Source: Phycisphaerales bacterium (lineage in GTDB: Bacteria; Planctomycetota; Phycisphaerae; Phycisphaerales; UBA1924). From it: DNA of 49,460 bases. The position numbers and the translations under genes were made by a program. Below are positions 1 through 8,753 of this stretch, piece by piece (the stretch's first letter is position 1; every line of letters begins with the position of its first letter). The notes below the pieces were generated by a model that did not search any database, was not told the DNA's origin, and saw nothing but the letters and a program-made list of their open reading frames with translations. Where the stretch lies: NCBI GenBank assembly GCA_027083355.1, contig JALWOY010000171.1:1-49460 (forward strand). The letters run 5' to 3'.

Positions 1-1
1 G

Positions 2-1321
2 ACGGTGGCTTCGGGGTGGGTGGTTTCGCGGTTGGCTCGGCGACTGGCGGCGGCGGCAGGTGTTCGTCGTCGCGGGATCGCCGGGGCGATCGCGGGTGGG
101 CTTGTGGTGAGCACGCCTTGGGCCGTGGTTGTTGGATCGTTGGCGTATAACGACATGGGGGCCGTGGTTCTGGGTGCGGGGGCGATGCTGGCGGCGTGCC
201 GGCGCGGACCGGGGGTTTGGTCGCGCGGGGGGCTGGTCGGGTTTCTTGTGGGCGTGGCGTGTTGCGTGAAGCCCACGGCGTTGTTCTTCGTGGGTGTGCC
301 GGCGGGAGCTTTGTTGCTGCGGTTCGCCTCGTGGCGGGATTGGGGGCGGGTGTTGGCTGCGGGTTCGGTCGCGGGTTTGATCGCCCTTTCGCCGTGGCTG
401 ATTCGGAACGGCCTCATGACGGGGAACCCGGTGTTCCCGTTCGCGGCGGGGTTGTTGGGCACGGGGCATTGGACCGCGGCGCAGGCGGAGCGGTTCGCGT
501 CGGCGCACACGTTTCACGGGACGCTCTTTGCGCGGGCGCGTCTTCTGTTTTTTCCAGATGAGGCGGGTGCGTCGGTGGTGTCCCGGTGGCGCGGGCTGAC
601 GAACCCGCAGTGGCTCCTGGCGATGCCGGCGGGGTTGATCGGGGCGGCATTGCTGGTCGGGCGGGTGCGTCGGGTGCGTCTGATCGGGGTGGGTTTGCTG
701 TTGGGGTTGTTCGGCCAGATCGCGGCGTGGATGATGCTGACGCACCTGCAGAGCCGATTTCTGTTGCCTGTGCTTTTGACGCTGGGGCCGCTGGCCGGGA
801 TCGGGCTGGCGCGATTGAAGGGCCTCGGTTTCGGAATCGGTGTTGTGGTGTGCCTGTTGCAAGCGGGCGGGGCGTGGGCGATTTTTTCGGAGCAGAACAG
901 GGGACAGCCAAACGCGATGTTGGCACCGGGGGCGGGGGCGATGATGGGCGACCCGTACAGCGGGGCGCTCGGCCGGGTGTCGCCGACGGCGTATCTCAAT
1001 CACGAACTCCCCCGCGGGGCCGAGGTTGTGCTGGTTGGGGGCGCGACGCCGTTGTATCTTCGGTGTCGCGTTCGGTACGCGACGGTGTGGGACCGCCCGG
1101 CGGTGCTCGATCTGCCGGGTGCATCGGGGTCGCCCGACGCGGGTGTTTATATCCTGATCGACCGGGCGGAGCTCGCTCGTCAGGCGGCGAGCGGCTACCT
1201 TGACCCGGCCTTGACGCCCGGGCTGATCGGTGAAGTAGTTTCGCGCTGCGAGGCGGTGCGTTCCTGGCCCGAGATCGGGGTGTCGCTGTACCGCCTGAGG
1301 CGGGGGAAGGTGCCGGGTTGA
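2..1321 (+). CDS. GT-C family (GT39/ArnT-like) glycosyltransferase, 5' partial
   Basis: Polytopic membrane protein whose reading frame is open to the left edge; the GTG at position 5 is only the first possible start in the window, so the N-terminus is probably missing. At least eight hydrophobic segments fill the first ~300 residues. The stretch 'LAYNDMGAVVLGAG' and the motif 'WLIRNGLMTGNPVFPF' (about residues 130-145) resemble the multi-TM core of dolichyl-phosphate-mannose mannosyltransferase-like enzymes, which move a sugar from a polyprenyl-phosphate donor to a lipid or protein on the outer face of the membrane. The first luminal loop with the catalytic acidic pair would lie upstream of the window, so activity cannot be judged. 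About 110 soluble residues follow at the C-terminus. It overlaps the next gene by four bases (TTGA), implying translational coupling. The family is a moderately confident assignment; the acceptor is unknown. Confidence 0.7.
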   Translation, partial: TVASGWVVSRLARRLAAAAGVRRRGIAGAIAGGLVVSTPWAVVVGSLAYNDMGAVVLGAGAMLAACRRGPGVWSRGGLVGFLVGVACCVKPTALFFVGVPAGALLLRFASWRDWGRVLAAGSVAGLIALSPWLIRNGLMTGNPVFPFAAGLLGTGHWTAAQAERFASAHTFHGTLFARARLLFFPDEAGASVVSRWRGLTNPQWLLAMPAGLIGAALLVGRVRRVRLIGVGLLLGLFGQIAAWMMLTHLQSRFLLPVLLTLGPLAGIGLARLKGLGFGIGVVVCLLQAGGAWAIFSEQNRGQPNAMLAPGAGAMMGDPYSGALGRVSPTAYLNHELPRGAEVVLVGGATPLYLRCRVRYATVWDRPAVLDLPGASGSPDAGVYILIDRAELARQAASGYLDPALTPGLIGEVVSRCEAVRSWPEIGVSLYRLRRGKVPG

Positions 1322-2340
1322 GCCGACGTCGTGGACCGCTCGGGATCATCGTGCAGGTATTGGGCTTCGCCGCGGGTGTCGGTCTGCTGGGGTGGTGCGG
1401 GATGATGGCGTTCGCGCCGGAGAACCGGGCGCAGTTGGCGCGTCTCGGGGAGGCGGACGCGGGGAGCCTTGCGGTGCTGTTCGGGTGTTCGCTGGGGACA
1501 CTGCTACTGAACGGGCATATTTTCTGGGTGGTGCTGCGGCCTGAGATGCGGATTGATCCGGTAGGGGTTCAGGCGACGAACGCCGTGGCGACGACGCTTT
1601 CGTATCTGCCTTTCAAGCTGAGTGTGCTGCTGCGTGTGGCGGTGCACAACCGGCGGGACCGGGTGCCGCTGCTGACGATCGCGGCGTGGTTCGGGGCGGT
1701 GGCGGTGCTGGTGGTTGTCGGGCTTGGTCCGCCCGCGTTGATGAGTTTGTGGCGTCACGGTGTGGACGCGGTGTGGTGGGCCGGATCGGCGATCGGCATC
1801 TGCGTCTCGGTGTTCGTGACGCTGACGCTGGCGGGTGTGTTCGCGGGCCCCGGCGGGCTTGGCCGGATTCACCGTGTGCTGGACCCGTTGCGGATCGGGC
1901 CGCTGAGCCGGTTCATCCGGGGTGGGGCGTTTGCCCGGCTTCACGGGATCTTCGGAATGCTGGCGCACCGCCGGGCGGTGCTGGAGGCGACGTTCCTGCG
2001 GCTGCTGGATATCGGGATGCAGACGGCGCGATTCGCGGTGGCGGCGTCGATTCTCGGGGTGGATCTGGGGTGGCAGTCTGCCCTGCTGATCGCGAGCACT
2101 TATTTCCTGATCGGGATGCTCAGCCCGTTCGGGATGCTGGGAACTCGGGAGGCGGGGGCCGTGGGGTTGGCGCAGTTGCTGGGGATTTCGGGTCCGGGTG
2201 ATTCGCTGGTTGTCGTGATTCTCGCGGTGAGCGCGACCGAGTCGCTGGTGAACCTGGTGTGTGCCGGGGTGGGTGTGGCGTGGATGCGGCCCGATCGGCT
2301 GCTGCGAACCGTCGGCGGGGTGACTGAAAGAGGGCCGTAG
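1318..2340 (+). CDS. Lysylphosphatidylglycerol-synthase-TM / UPF0104-like integral membrane protein
   Basis: A 340-residue protein with about eight membrane segments and almost no soluble part. The overall pattern, with an early 'TNAVATTLSYLPFKLSVLLR' segment and a late 'GMLSPFGMLGTREAGAVGLA' (about residues 262-281), matches the LPG_synthase_TM/UPF0104 family, whose members act as lipid flippases or as the membrane half of MprF. The soluble aminoacyltransferase domain of MprF is absent. The start is the TTG that overlaps the stop of the preceding glycosyltransferase gene (TTGA), so the two are co-translated; a role in exporting or modifying a lipid-linked sugar used by that enzyme is an inference. 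A perfect 8-bp hairpin begins seven bases after the stop and probably ends the transcript. Confidence 0.7.
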   Translation: MSRRRGPLGIIVQVLGFAAGVGLLGWCGMMAFAPENRAQLARLGEADAGSLAVLFGCSLGTLLLNGHIFWVVLRPEMRIDPVGVQATNAVATTLSYLPFKLSVLLRVAVHNRRDRVPLLTIAAWFGAVAVLVVVGLGPPALMSLWRHGVDAVWWAGSAIGICVSVFVTLTLAGVFAGPGGLGRIHRVLDPLRIGPLSRFIRGGAFARLHGIFGMLAHRRAVLEATFLRLLDIGMQTARFAVAASILGVDLGWQSALLIASTYFLIGMLSPFGMLGTREAGAVGLAQLLGISGPGDSLVVVILAVSATESLVNLVCAGVGVAWMRPDRLLRTVGGVTERGP

Positions 2341-2346
2341 CCCGAA

Positions 2347-2743
2347 CCGACGCTTCGCGGGCACAGCGTCGGCGTCTGATTGGTCCAGAAGCCCGACACC
2401 GTGGAGCCGGGTCGGCTACCGGGCATCAGAGAGAGCTCGGCTCGGAGAACCGCGGTACCCAAGGCAGCGGGGCAGGATCGAGAAAGCCCTCGCTTCCACT
2501 CGGGCCTCATTGTGGGTGATGTCGGGTGAAAGAAAAATTCGGGCTGGATGCCCGTGATTTCGAGAGAGAAGAAGAGAGGTTGAGAGACGGGCTGGAAGCC
2601 CGTCCCACAAGCAGGAGAAGGAGGAGGTGAAGAGAAAAAGCCCCTCACCCCGGCCCTCTCCCCGCAGGGCGGGGAGAGGGAGGATGGATTTGGTGCGCTG
2701 GAGGTTGATCCGTCCGACGCTTTGCAGGCTCGGTGTCGGCGTC
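2347..2743. repeat. Composite intergenic repeat mosaic, copy A
   Basis: The whole gap between the flippase-like gene and nadE is made of repeat units. It is bounded by a 30-bp imperfect direct repeat (2347-2376 and 2714-2743, 25 of 30 identical by eye), the first copy being an 8-bp perfect hairpin (CCGACGCT/AGCGTCGG). Inside are AGCCCTCGCTTCCACTCGGG (from 2485), GACGGGCTGGAAGCCCGTCC (from 2586, self-complementary), a diverged version of it near 2541, and a 12-bp perfect stem CCCTCTCCCCGC/GCGGGGAGAGGG with a 3-base loop (2654-2680). Long purine-only stretches lie between. The same units occur in the same order at 12858-13140. No coding sequence is supported here. Confidence 0.8.
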
Positions 2744-2772
2744 CGAAACATATTGATGCTCTATCATCGCCC

Positions 2773-4506
2773 ATGCGTCTCGCGTTGGCACAGATCAACC
2801 CCGTGGTCGGAGATATCCGGGGGAACGGGTCGTTGATCGAGGAGGGCATCGAGCAGGCACGCCGTCGGGGCGTGGACGCCGTGGTGTTTCCTGAGCTTTC
2901 GGTGTGCGGTTATCCGCCCCGCGATCTTCTTCTTCGGGAGGGGTTCGTGGGTGCTTGCGCGGCGGAGGCGAAGCGGATCGGGACGACGCGGACGGAGGGG
3001 TTAACGGTTGTGCTGGGGGTTCCCTTGCCCCTGAACACGCCCTCGGTCGGCGGTGTGGGGCGGATCTCGAACAGCCTCGTGGTGTATCGGGACAACGAGC
3101 AGTTGGCGTATTACGACAAGCGCCTGCTGCCGACGTATGACGTGTTTGACGAGGATCGATATTTCACGCCGGGGGATCGGGCGGTTGTTGTCGAGATCGC
3201 GGGAGTTCGGGTCGGGCTGGCGATCTGCGAGGATCTTTGGAAGGGGGAGGACGCGGGCTTTTCTTCGGCGTATGACGGGGCGGGGGACCCGATCGCGGAG
3301 CTCGCGGCCGCGGGGGCGCGGATGGTCGTGGTGCCGTCGGCCAGCCCGTTCGTGAGCGGCAAGGGGCGTCGGCACCGGGAGATCCTGCGTCAGCACGCGA
3401 CTCGGCACCGGATGACAATGGCGTCGGTGAATCAGGTGGGCGGCAACGATGACCTGATCTTCGACGGGCATTCTTGCGTCATCGGGCCGGACGGGGCGGT
3501 TCTGGCGGCGGCGAAGGGATGGGATGAGCAGCTGCTGGTGCTCGACAGCGACGCGACGCGGATGGGGGAGATGCCCGACCCGCTGCTCGGCGCCGAGAGC
3601 GAGGCGTTGATGTTTGAAGCGCTGGTGCTGGGCGTTCGGGATTACTGCGGGAAGACGGGGTTCGGCAAGGCCGTCATCGGGCTTTCTGGTGGGATCGATT
3701 CGGCGTTGACGGCGGTGATCGCGGCGCGTGCGCTCGGGGCGGAGAACGTCCTGGGTGTGGCGATGCCGGGGCCGTACTCGAGCGGGCACAGCCTCGAGGA
3801 TGCGCGTGAACTCGCCTCCCTCCTCGGAATCGGGTTTGTGGTGGCGCCGATCGGGCCGGCACGGGCGGGGATCGGTCAGACGCTGGACGGGGTTTTCGGC
3901 TCGCTCGGTGAACGCCGGCTCGGGGAGCGGCTGCCGGATCTCGCGGATGAGAATCTTCAGAGCCGGCTGCGCGGGTCGATGATCATGGCGGTGAGCAACC
4001 GGACGGGCGCAATCGTCTTGACGACGGGGAACAAGAGCGAGCTGGCGGTCGGGTATTGCACGCTGTATGGCGATATGAACGGCGGTTTGGCAGTGCTGAG
4101 TGACGTGCCGAAGACGCGGGTGTATGCATTGTCGCGTTGGATCAATGCGCACGCGGGGGAGGCCGGTTTCGGTTGCCCGCCGATCCCGGAGCGGACGATC
4201 AGCAAGCCACCGAGCGCGGAACTGGCGCCGGATCAGAAAGACAGCGACTCGCTGCCCGAGTATGACGTCCTGGACGAGATCGTGGACCGCTTCGTCGAGC
4301 GGCGTCAGTCGCCCGCGCGGATCGTGGCGGAGACGGGTTTCGACAAGGAGACGGTGCGGCGGATCTGCCGGTTGATCGACCGGAACGAATACAAACGCCG
4401 GCAGATGGCGACGGGGCTGAAGGTGACGCATGTGGCGTTCGGGCCGGGACGGCGGATGCCGATCGCCCGGGGGGAATTCGACCCGGTGTTCACCCCCGAG
4501 TCGTGA
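2773..4506 (+). CDS. nadE: Glutamine-dependent NAD+ synthetase
   Basis: Cytosolic two-domain enzyme of 577 residues that makes NAD+ from deamido-NAD+, ATP and glutamine. The N-terminal nitrilase-type glutaminase domain (about 1-270) shows the catalytic triad: Glu41 in 'VFPELSVCGYP', Lys116 in 'YYDKRLLPTYDVF' and Cys152 in 'AICEDLW'. The C-terminal ATP-pyrophosphatase domain starts with the P-loop-like SGGIDS at 305-310 and includes 'TTGNKSELAVGY' and 'YGDMNGGLAVLSDVPKT'. The length is normal for the fused bacterial form. I chose ATG 2773 because the protein begins 'MRLALAQINPVVGDI', as in the family; an in-frame upstream ATG at 2722 would translate repeat sequence. There is no strong Shine-Dalgarno. 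The upstream gap is repeat mosaic copy A, so the promoter must lie in or very near it. Confidence 0.95.
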   Translation: MRLALAQINPVVGDIRGNGSLIEEGIEQARRRGVDAVVFPELSVCGYPPRDLLLREGFVGACAAEAKRIGTTRTEGLTVVLGVPLPLNTPSVGGVGRISNSLVVYRDNEQLAYYDKRLLPTYDVFDEDRYFTPGDRAVVVEIAGVRVGLAICEDLWKGEDAGFSSAYDGAGDPIAELAAAGARMVVVPSASPFVSGKGRRHREILRQHATRHRMTMASVNQVGGNDDLIFDGHSCVIGPDGAVLAAAKGWDEQLLVLDSDATRMGEMPDPLLGAESEALMFEALVLGVRDYCGKTGFGKAVIGLSGGIDSALTAVIAARALGAENVLGVAMPGPYSSGHSLEDARELASLLGIGFVVAPIGPARAGIGQTLDGVFGSLGERRLGERLPDLADENLQSRLRGSMIMAVSNRTGAIVLTTGNKSELAVGYCTLYGDMNGGLAVLSDVPKTRVYALSRWINAHAGEAGFGCPPIPERTISKPPSAELAPDQKDSDSLPEYDVLDEIVDRFVERRQSPARIVAETGFDKETVRRICRLIDRNEYKRRQMATGLKVTHVAFGPGRRMPIARGEFDPVFTPES

Positions 4507-4554
4507 CCGCGGACGGCGCAGGGCGAAAAGGCAACTCGGGGGCAGAGGGGGGCT

Positions 4555-5277
4555 TCAGAACCGGTCCCCATGTCCACAGCGGACCCGCAGCACGGCGGCG
4601 GTGACGGTCGCGTTGCCGGCCCGGTCGGTCATGGGGCGTGATTCGGTCGCGGGTACGCCGACGGGCAGGTCGCGGTCGATGAGGCGGTGGGCCATGGCGT
4701 CGATATCGTGCAAGGCGATTTGCTCTGATTCGGTGAACAGGACGACGACGGCCGCGGCCAGGCGGATGACGCCGTCGCATTCGAGCTTAGCGATGTCGCC
4801 CGCGGGCCCGTCGACGAGTTCGCTGCTGTAGCTTCGGTTGGGCCCGGGGACGCCCCGGCGGTAGGCGTGCTGTGCGATGACCTTGACTTCGAGCCAGACC
4901 GCGTCGGCGGGGTCGATTTCGTCCTGTACGGCCCGGGCCTCGATGCCGGCGGCGAGGGGGGCGAAGAGCGTGCCTTCGGCGGCGCGGATGCGTCTGGCGG
5001 CGTGGACGGGATCGGCGAGGCGGTCGCTGGGCGACGGGGTGAGGACAAGGTCGCACCGGTCGCGGTCGTTTTCGGCGGGGGCATCGTCGCCCGGATAGGG
5101 GACCTCGCGGAGGACGCCGAAGCCCTCGGAAGCAAGCCCTCCCGCGAGGATCTCGTGGAGTTCGGTTTCTTTCATGGCGTCGATGCCGAGGGCGGCCTGC
5201 TCACGGGCGAGCATTCGGTCGTGTCTCGCGAGGGCCTCGCAGAGAGCGCGGGCGATGGTGTGCGGTTCGATCGGCAC
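4555..5277 (-). CDS. Unrecognised protein with PD-(D/E)XK nuclease-like motifs
   Basis: About 240 residues, soluble, no signal peptide; I do not recognise the family. What can be seen is a pattern like the PD-(D/E)XK nuclease fold: a helix with 'KETELHEILAGGL' (Glu39), then 'DRCDLVL' (Asp76), then 'AVWLEVKV' (Glu130, Lys132), followed by 'GPAGDIAKL' and a hydrophobic strand 'LAAAVVVLF'. A nuclease or a non-catalytic relative is therefore possible but unproven. The start is uncertain: GTG 5277 gives 'MPIEPHTIARALCEAL', and TTG 5301 adds eight residues; neither has a clear ribosome site. It is divergent from the symporter gene and shares a short promoter region with it. Low confidence in function, good confidence that it is coding. 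Confidence 0.6.
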   Translation of the reverse strand: MPIEPHTIARALCEALARHDRMLAREQAALGIDAMKETELHEILAGGLASEGFGVLREVPYPGDDAPAENDRDRCDLVLTPSPSDRLADPVHAARRIRAAEGTLFAPLAAGIEARAVQDEIDPADAVWLEVKVIAQHAYRRGVPGPNRSYSSELVDGPAGDIAKLECDGVIRLAAAVVVLFTESEQIALHDIDAMAHRLIDRDLPVGVPATESRPMTDRAGNATVTAAVLRVRCGHGDRF

Positions 5278-5363
5278 GGGTTGAGGGTACCCGGTTTGCA
5301 ATCGGCGCGAAGATCCGCGATGATCTGCACTCGACGGGCTTCACACAGACAGGGAACGAACGC

Positions 5364-7394
5364 ATGCTGCAACAGATCGATCACTTCGTCGGGAACCTCA
5401 ACGGGGTTCTGTTCTCGGATTACACGGTGTATGCGCTGCTGATCGTGGGCGTGCTGTTCACGATCTGGTCCGGATTCGGGCAGTATCGGGCGCTGACGCA
5501 CGGCGTGGCGGTGGTTCGGGGCAAGTATGACGACCACAGCGACCCTGGGGCGATCAATCACTTCCAGGCGTTGTCGGCGGCCCTGTCCGCGACCGTGGGG
5601 CTGGGGAATATCGCGGGTGTCGCGGTCGCGGTGGCGTTGGGCGGCCCGGGCGCGATCCTGTGGATGTGGATCATCGGGCTCGTGGGCATGGCATTGAAGA
5701 TGACCGAGGTCACGCAGGCGATGATCTATCGCAACACGGACGACCCGGAGAACCCGCACGGCGGCGCCATGTTCGTCGTCGCCAAGGGTCTCGCCGGTCC
5801 CGGGCCGCGGCGGGTGTTCGCGGGCTTGCTGTTCAGCGTTGTCACGCTGGGGTTGACGTATCTCGCATCGGGCGTGTTCGATTCGTGGATCGCGTGGATC
5901 CCGGGCGGGCTGCTGTCGCTCGTGTTCTTCGTGCTCGCCTTCGGCCGGGGGAAGGCGCTGGGCTCGCTCATCGGCGGCGTGTTCGTCATCACGCTGATCA
6001 TCTCGGCGATCACCGGCGGCAATATGTTCCAGGCGTGGAACGTGGCCGACATCACGTTTACGTATTTCCAGGTGCCGCAGATCGCGACGGGTGTCGTGCT
6101 GACGGTTCTTGTCGGGCTCGTGATCATCGGGGGGATCAAGCGGATCGGTTCCGTTGCGGGGAAGATCGTCCCGTTCATGTGTATTACTTATGTTTTCGCC
6201 GCGCTGTATGTGCTGCTGGTGAACGCCGGGGAGATCCCGCACATGCTCTCGGTGATCATCCGCTCGGGCCTTCCGGACGCACTCGGAGGCTCCGCGCCGG
6301 ACGCGACGGGCGCGTTCCTCGGCGGGACTTTCGGCTACGCCGCGATGTGGGGTGTGAAGCGCGCGTTGTTCAGCTCCGAAGCGGGCCAGGGTTCGAGCCC
6401 GATCGCGCACTCGGCGGCGAAGACGGACGAGCCCGTGCGCGAGGGGGTTGTGGCGGGCCTCGAGCCTTTCATCGACACGATCGTGGTGTGCACGCTGACC
6501 GCGTTGGTGATCATGTCGAGCGGGGCGTACAACCGCGGGCCCGAGGCGGCGTTCGATAACCCGGGCGCGGTACGGATCGTGCAGGCGACCGACGAAGCCG
6601 GCAACGCGATCGAGGACGAGTGGACCCTCGAGACCCCCCCGCTGCCGCGGATGCTCGGCGAGGCGAGGCGGATCCGCAATACGCCGGAGGGCCAGAGCGG
6701 CTGGCGTGAGGGAGAAACCGTGTTCATGATCGTGGAGGCGGACGTCGACGATAACACGGGGCGGGATCTTCGGCGGATCTCCGGCACCGTGGAGCGTGAC
6801 GAGGAGACGGATATCTGGTCCGTGAAGTGGAGCACGCTGAAATCGGAGAAGACGCCGATCCTGCGGCCCGGTGAATCGGGCGACGGCGTGGACACCGGTG
6901 TCTACGGGGATTACGCGGGTGCGTCGCTGACGGCGTACGCGTTCGACCGTGTGACGCCCGGTCTCGGCAAATGGATGGTTTCGTTCGCGGCGTGGCTTTT
7001 CGCGTTGTCGACGATGATCTCGTGGTCGTACTACGGGGAGCAGGGTGTGTATTTCCTGTGCGGCGGGATGAAAGAGAAGACGACGGGGACGATCGTCTTC
7101 CTGTACAAAGTTTTCTACTCCGTGCTGATCCTGTTGACGACGGCGCTGGCGATGCCGATCTTCGGCTCGGGTGATGACAAGATGGCCCTCATCGGGACGG
7201 ACCACGAGCTGGATAACTGGACAACGCTGGGGCTGGGCGTGATGCTCGTTGCGAACATCCCGATCATGCTGATCTTCGCACCGGAGGTGATGCGGACGTT
7301 CCACGATTATTTCAGGCGGATGAAAGAAGGCCTGGACTTTGCGCATGAGCCGCCGCCGCTGACCGACGTGATCGAGGGCAAGGACGTGGAGTAG
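5364..7394 (+). CDS. Alanine/glycine:cation symporter (AGCS family) with a large inserted domain
   Basis: Inner-membrane sodium- or proton-coupled amino-acid symporter, 676 residues against the usual 440-500. Family features include 'DPGAINHFQALSAALSATVG' (about 54-73), 'GLGNIAGVAVAVALGGPGA' and 'LFSSEAGQGSSPIAHSAA', then near the end 'LFALSTMISWSYYGEQG'. About ten or eleven hydrophobic segments are visible. The extra length is a single hydrophilic block at roughly residues 391-522, in the loop just before 'LTAYAFDRV', rich in Asp, Glu and Arg, with beta-strand-like stretches such as 'ETVFMIVEADVDD'. In ordinary relatives this loop is short. The start ATG 5364 follows AGGGAACGAACGC, a weak ribosome site. 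It is followed 11 bases later by the convergent mobA-like gene. Confidence 0.85.
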   Translation: MLQQIDHFVGNLNGVLFSDYTVYALLIVGVLFTIWSGFGQYRALTHGVAVVRGKYDDHSDPGAINHFQALSAALSATVGLGNIAGVAVAVALGGPGAILWMWIIGLVGMALKMTEVTQAMIYRNTDDPENPHGGAMFVVAKGLAGPGPRRVFAGLLFSVVTLGLTYLASGVFDSWIAWIPGGLLSLVFFVLAFGRGKALGSLIGGVFVITLIISAITGGNMFQAWNVADITFTYFQVPQIATGVVLTVLVGLVIIGGIKRIGSVAGKIVPFMCITYVFAALYVLLVNAGEIPHMLSVIIRSGLPDALGGSAPDATGAFLGGTFGYAAMWGVKRALFSSEAGQGSSPIAHSAAKTDEPVREGVVAGLEPFIDTIVVCTLTALVIMSSGAYNRGPEAAFDNPGAVRIVQATDEAGNAIEDEWTLETPPLPRMLGEARRIRNTPEGQSGWREGETVFMIVEADVDDNTGRDLRRISGTVERDEETDIWSVKWSTLKSEKTPILRPGESGDGVDTGVYGDYAGASLTAYAFDRVTPGLGKWMVSFAAWLFALSTMISWSYYGEQGVYFLCGGMKEKTTGTIVFLYKVFYSVLILLTTALAMPIFGSGDDKMALIGTDHELDNWTTLGLGVMLVANIPIMLIFAPEVMRTFHDYFRRMKEGLDFAHEPPPLTDVIEGKDVE

Positions 7395-7405
7395 TCGCGG
7401 CCGGA

Positions 7406-7975
7406 TCAGTGCTGTGTGTCGGTGGCACCCGGCAGATCATCGGGACGGTTGACGTTGACCGCCGCTTGTGCGTCGATCGGTACCCGTGCGCAATCTGAGC
7501 CTACGGACGCGAGCAGACCGCGGCCGGATCGGACGGCCTTCCTGATCGCATCGATCGACCCGGTTCGGTAGAGCGCGATGCAGGGCTGGGGACGATCGGT
7601 CATGGCCATGTATACGGGCGCGGCCGGGTGCTCGGTCGCGGTTTGCAGAATGGCCCGGATTGGGGCGGGTGAAATCGCGGGCAGATCACCCGAGAGAACA
7701 AACACGGCTTGTTTCGAGTGTTCGAGGGCCGCGAGGATGCCACCCGCCGGCCCGTCGCCCGGGTATGGGTCTGGGATGATGATGTCTCCGAGTGCGGCGA
7801 CGGCGGGATCGCACGCCCCGACGAGGGCGACCCTGGAGCCAAAAACGGCGCGGAGCGCGTCGATGGGGTGGGCGACGAGGGGCCGACCCCGGACGGGTTC
7901 GATGAGCTTGTCCCGGCCGAAACGTCGGCTCCGGCCCCCGACGAGCACGACGGGCTGGATGGTGTCGAGATCCAC
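7406..7975 (-). CDS. mobA: MobA-like molybdenum cofactor guanylyltransferase / NTP-transferase
   Basis: A 189-residue cytosolic nucleotidyltransferase. The N-terminal signature 'LVGGRSRRFGRDKL' fits the LxGGxSxRMGxDK nucleotide-binding loop of MobA, and 'FVLSGDLPAISP' carries the metal-binding Asp of the 'GD.P' motif. MobA joins GMP to molybdopterin to give the dinucleotide cofactor of DMSO-reductase-family enzymes. The length is normal. The start is GTG 7975 ('MDLDTIQPVVLVGG'). It lies head-to-head with a NapF-like ferredoxin gene, and that pairing suggests service to a molybdoenzyme such as a periplasmic nitrate reductase encoded elsewhere; no molybdoenzyme is present in the window. A MobA-like relative with another NTP substrate (CTP for MocA) cannot be ruled out. 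Confidence 0.8.
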   Translation of the reverse strand: MDLDTIQPVVLVGGRSRRFGRDKLIEPVRGRPLVAHPIDALRAVFGSRVALVGACDPAVAALGDIIIPDPYPGDGPAGGILAALEHSKQAVFVLSGDLPAISPAPIRAILQTATEHPAAPVYMAMTDRPQPCIALYRTGSIDAIRKAVRSGRGLLASVGSDCARVPIDAQAAVNVNRPDDLPGATDTQH

Positions 7976-8057
7976 GGGAAATCATGCGCCGCAGGCCCGC
8001 CCGTGTCGAGCACACCGCCGGGCAATCCACGCTTACGATGCCGAACCGGAGGCTGCC

Positions 8058-8732
8058 TTGACGGACAAGGAACCATTCTCGAGACGCGAGCTGCTCGGCG
8101 GCCGGCTGTTCGGCTCGATCGCCAAGCACCTGGCCGGCGCCATCGAGCAGCGGTTGGACGCCGTGGAACAGTCGGTCCGTGAGTTTACGGCGGAATCGGC
8201 GGTGCCACCGGAAGTACCCCCGATGCCGGTGCTGCATCGTCCGCCGGGCGCGGTCGACGAGATCACGTTCACGGCTCTTTGCACGCGTTGCGATGCGTGC
8301 CTCAAGGCGTGCCCGGTGGGGGCGATCGTTCATGCGGACGCGATTTTCGGGAAGGCGGCGGGGACCCCGGTGATCGAGCCGAAACGGAAGGCGTGCGTGA
8401 TGTGCGACGATCTCCCGTGCGTGTCGGCGTGCGTCGCCGAGGGCGTGCGCGTGCTGCACCCGTCGCTGCCGGTGAAGATGGCGACGGCGCGGATCATCAA
8501 GCCGTCCTGTCTGGCGTATCGGGGGACGGCCTGCGACGAGTGCGTCAAAGCCTGCCCCGTCGACGGCGCGATCGAGCTGCGCGGCGGCGTCCCGGTGATC
8601 CACGAAAACACCTGCACCGGGTGCGGGCTTTGCCAGCAGGTCTGCCCCGCCCCCCGCAACGCCATTGCGGTGGTGCCCGTCGGCAAACGCCCCCCGATGC
8701 CGGTGGACGAGCCGACCGAAGATGAAACCTGA
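8058..8732 (+). CDS. NapF-like 4Fe-4S ferredoxin-type protein
   Basis: A 224-residue iron-sulfur protein. It shows four cysteine-rich motifs: 'CTRCDACLKACP', 'CVMCDDLPCVSAC', 'CLAYRGTACDECVKACP' and 'CTGCGLCQQVCP'. The first and third closely follow the E. coli NapF layout ('CTRCDAC' and 'CLAY...C..C...C'). NapF is a cytoplasmic accessory protein of periplasmic nitrate reductase. The N-terminus 'SRRELLGGRLFG' also resembles NapF; it has no hydrophobic export segment. The start is TTG 8058 because GGAGG at 8048-8052 lies five bases upstream and the protein then begins 'MTDKEPFSRREL'; the reading frame continues open upstream, but that part is antisense to mobA. A hairpin at 8754-8775 lies shortly after the stop. 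Confidence 0.8.
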   Translation: MTDKEPFSRRELLGGRLFGSIAKHLAGAIEQRLDAVEQSVREFTAESAVPPEVPPMPVLHRPPGAVDEITFTALCTRCDACLKACPVGAIVHADAIFGKAAGTPVIEPKRKACVMCDDLPCVSACVAEGVRVLHPSLPVKMATARIIKPSCLAYRGTACDECVKACPVDGAIELRGGVPVIHENTCTGCGLCQQVCPAPRNAIAVVPVGKRPPMPVDEPTEDET

Positions 8733-8753
8733 ATACGCAAATACCGCGTGTGC

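Noticed and set aside
2600-2700. CRISPR array, because of repeated short units
   Set aside because: The units are different from one another, not equally spaced, and there are no cas genes.
7578-8057. N-terminal extension of the NapF-like protein
   Set aside because: The open frame upstream of TTG 8058 is antisense to the mobA-like gene, and the ribosome site GGAGG at 8048 marks the start.
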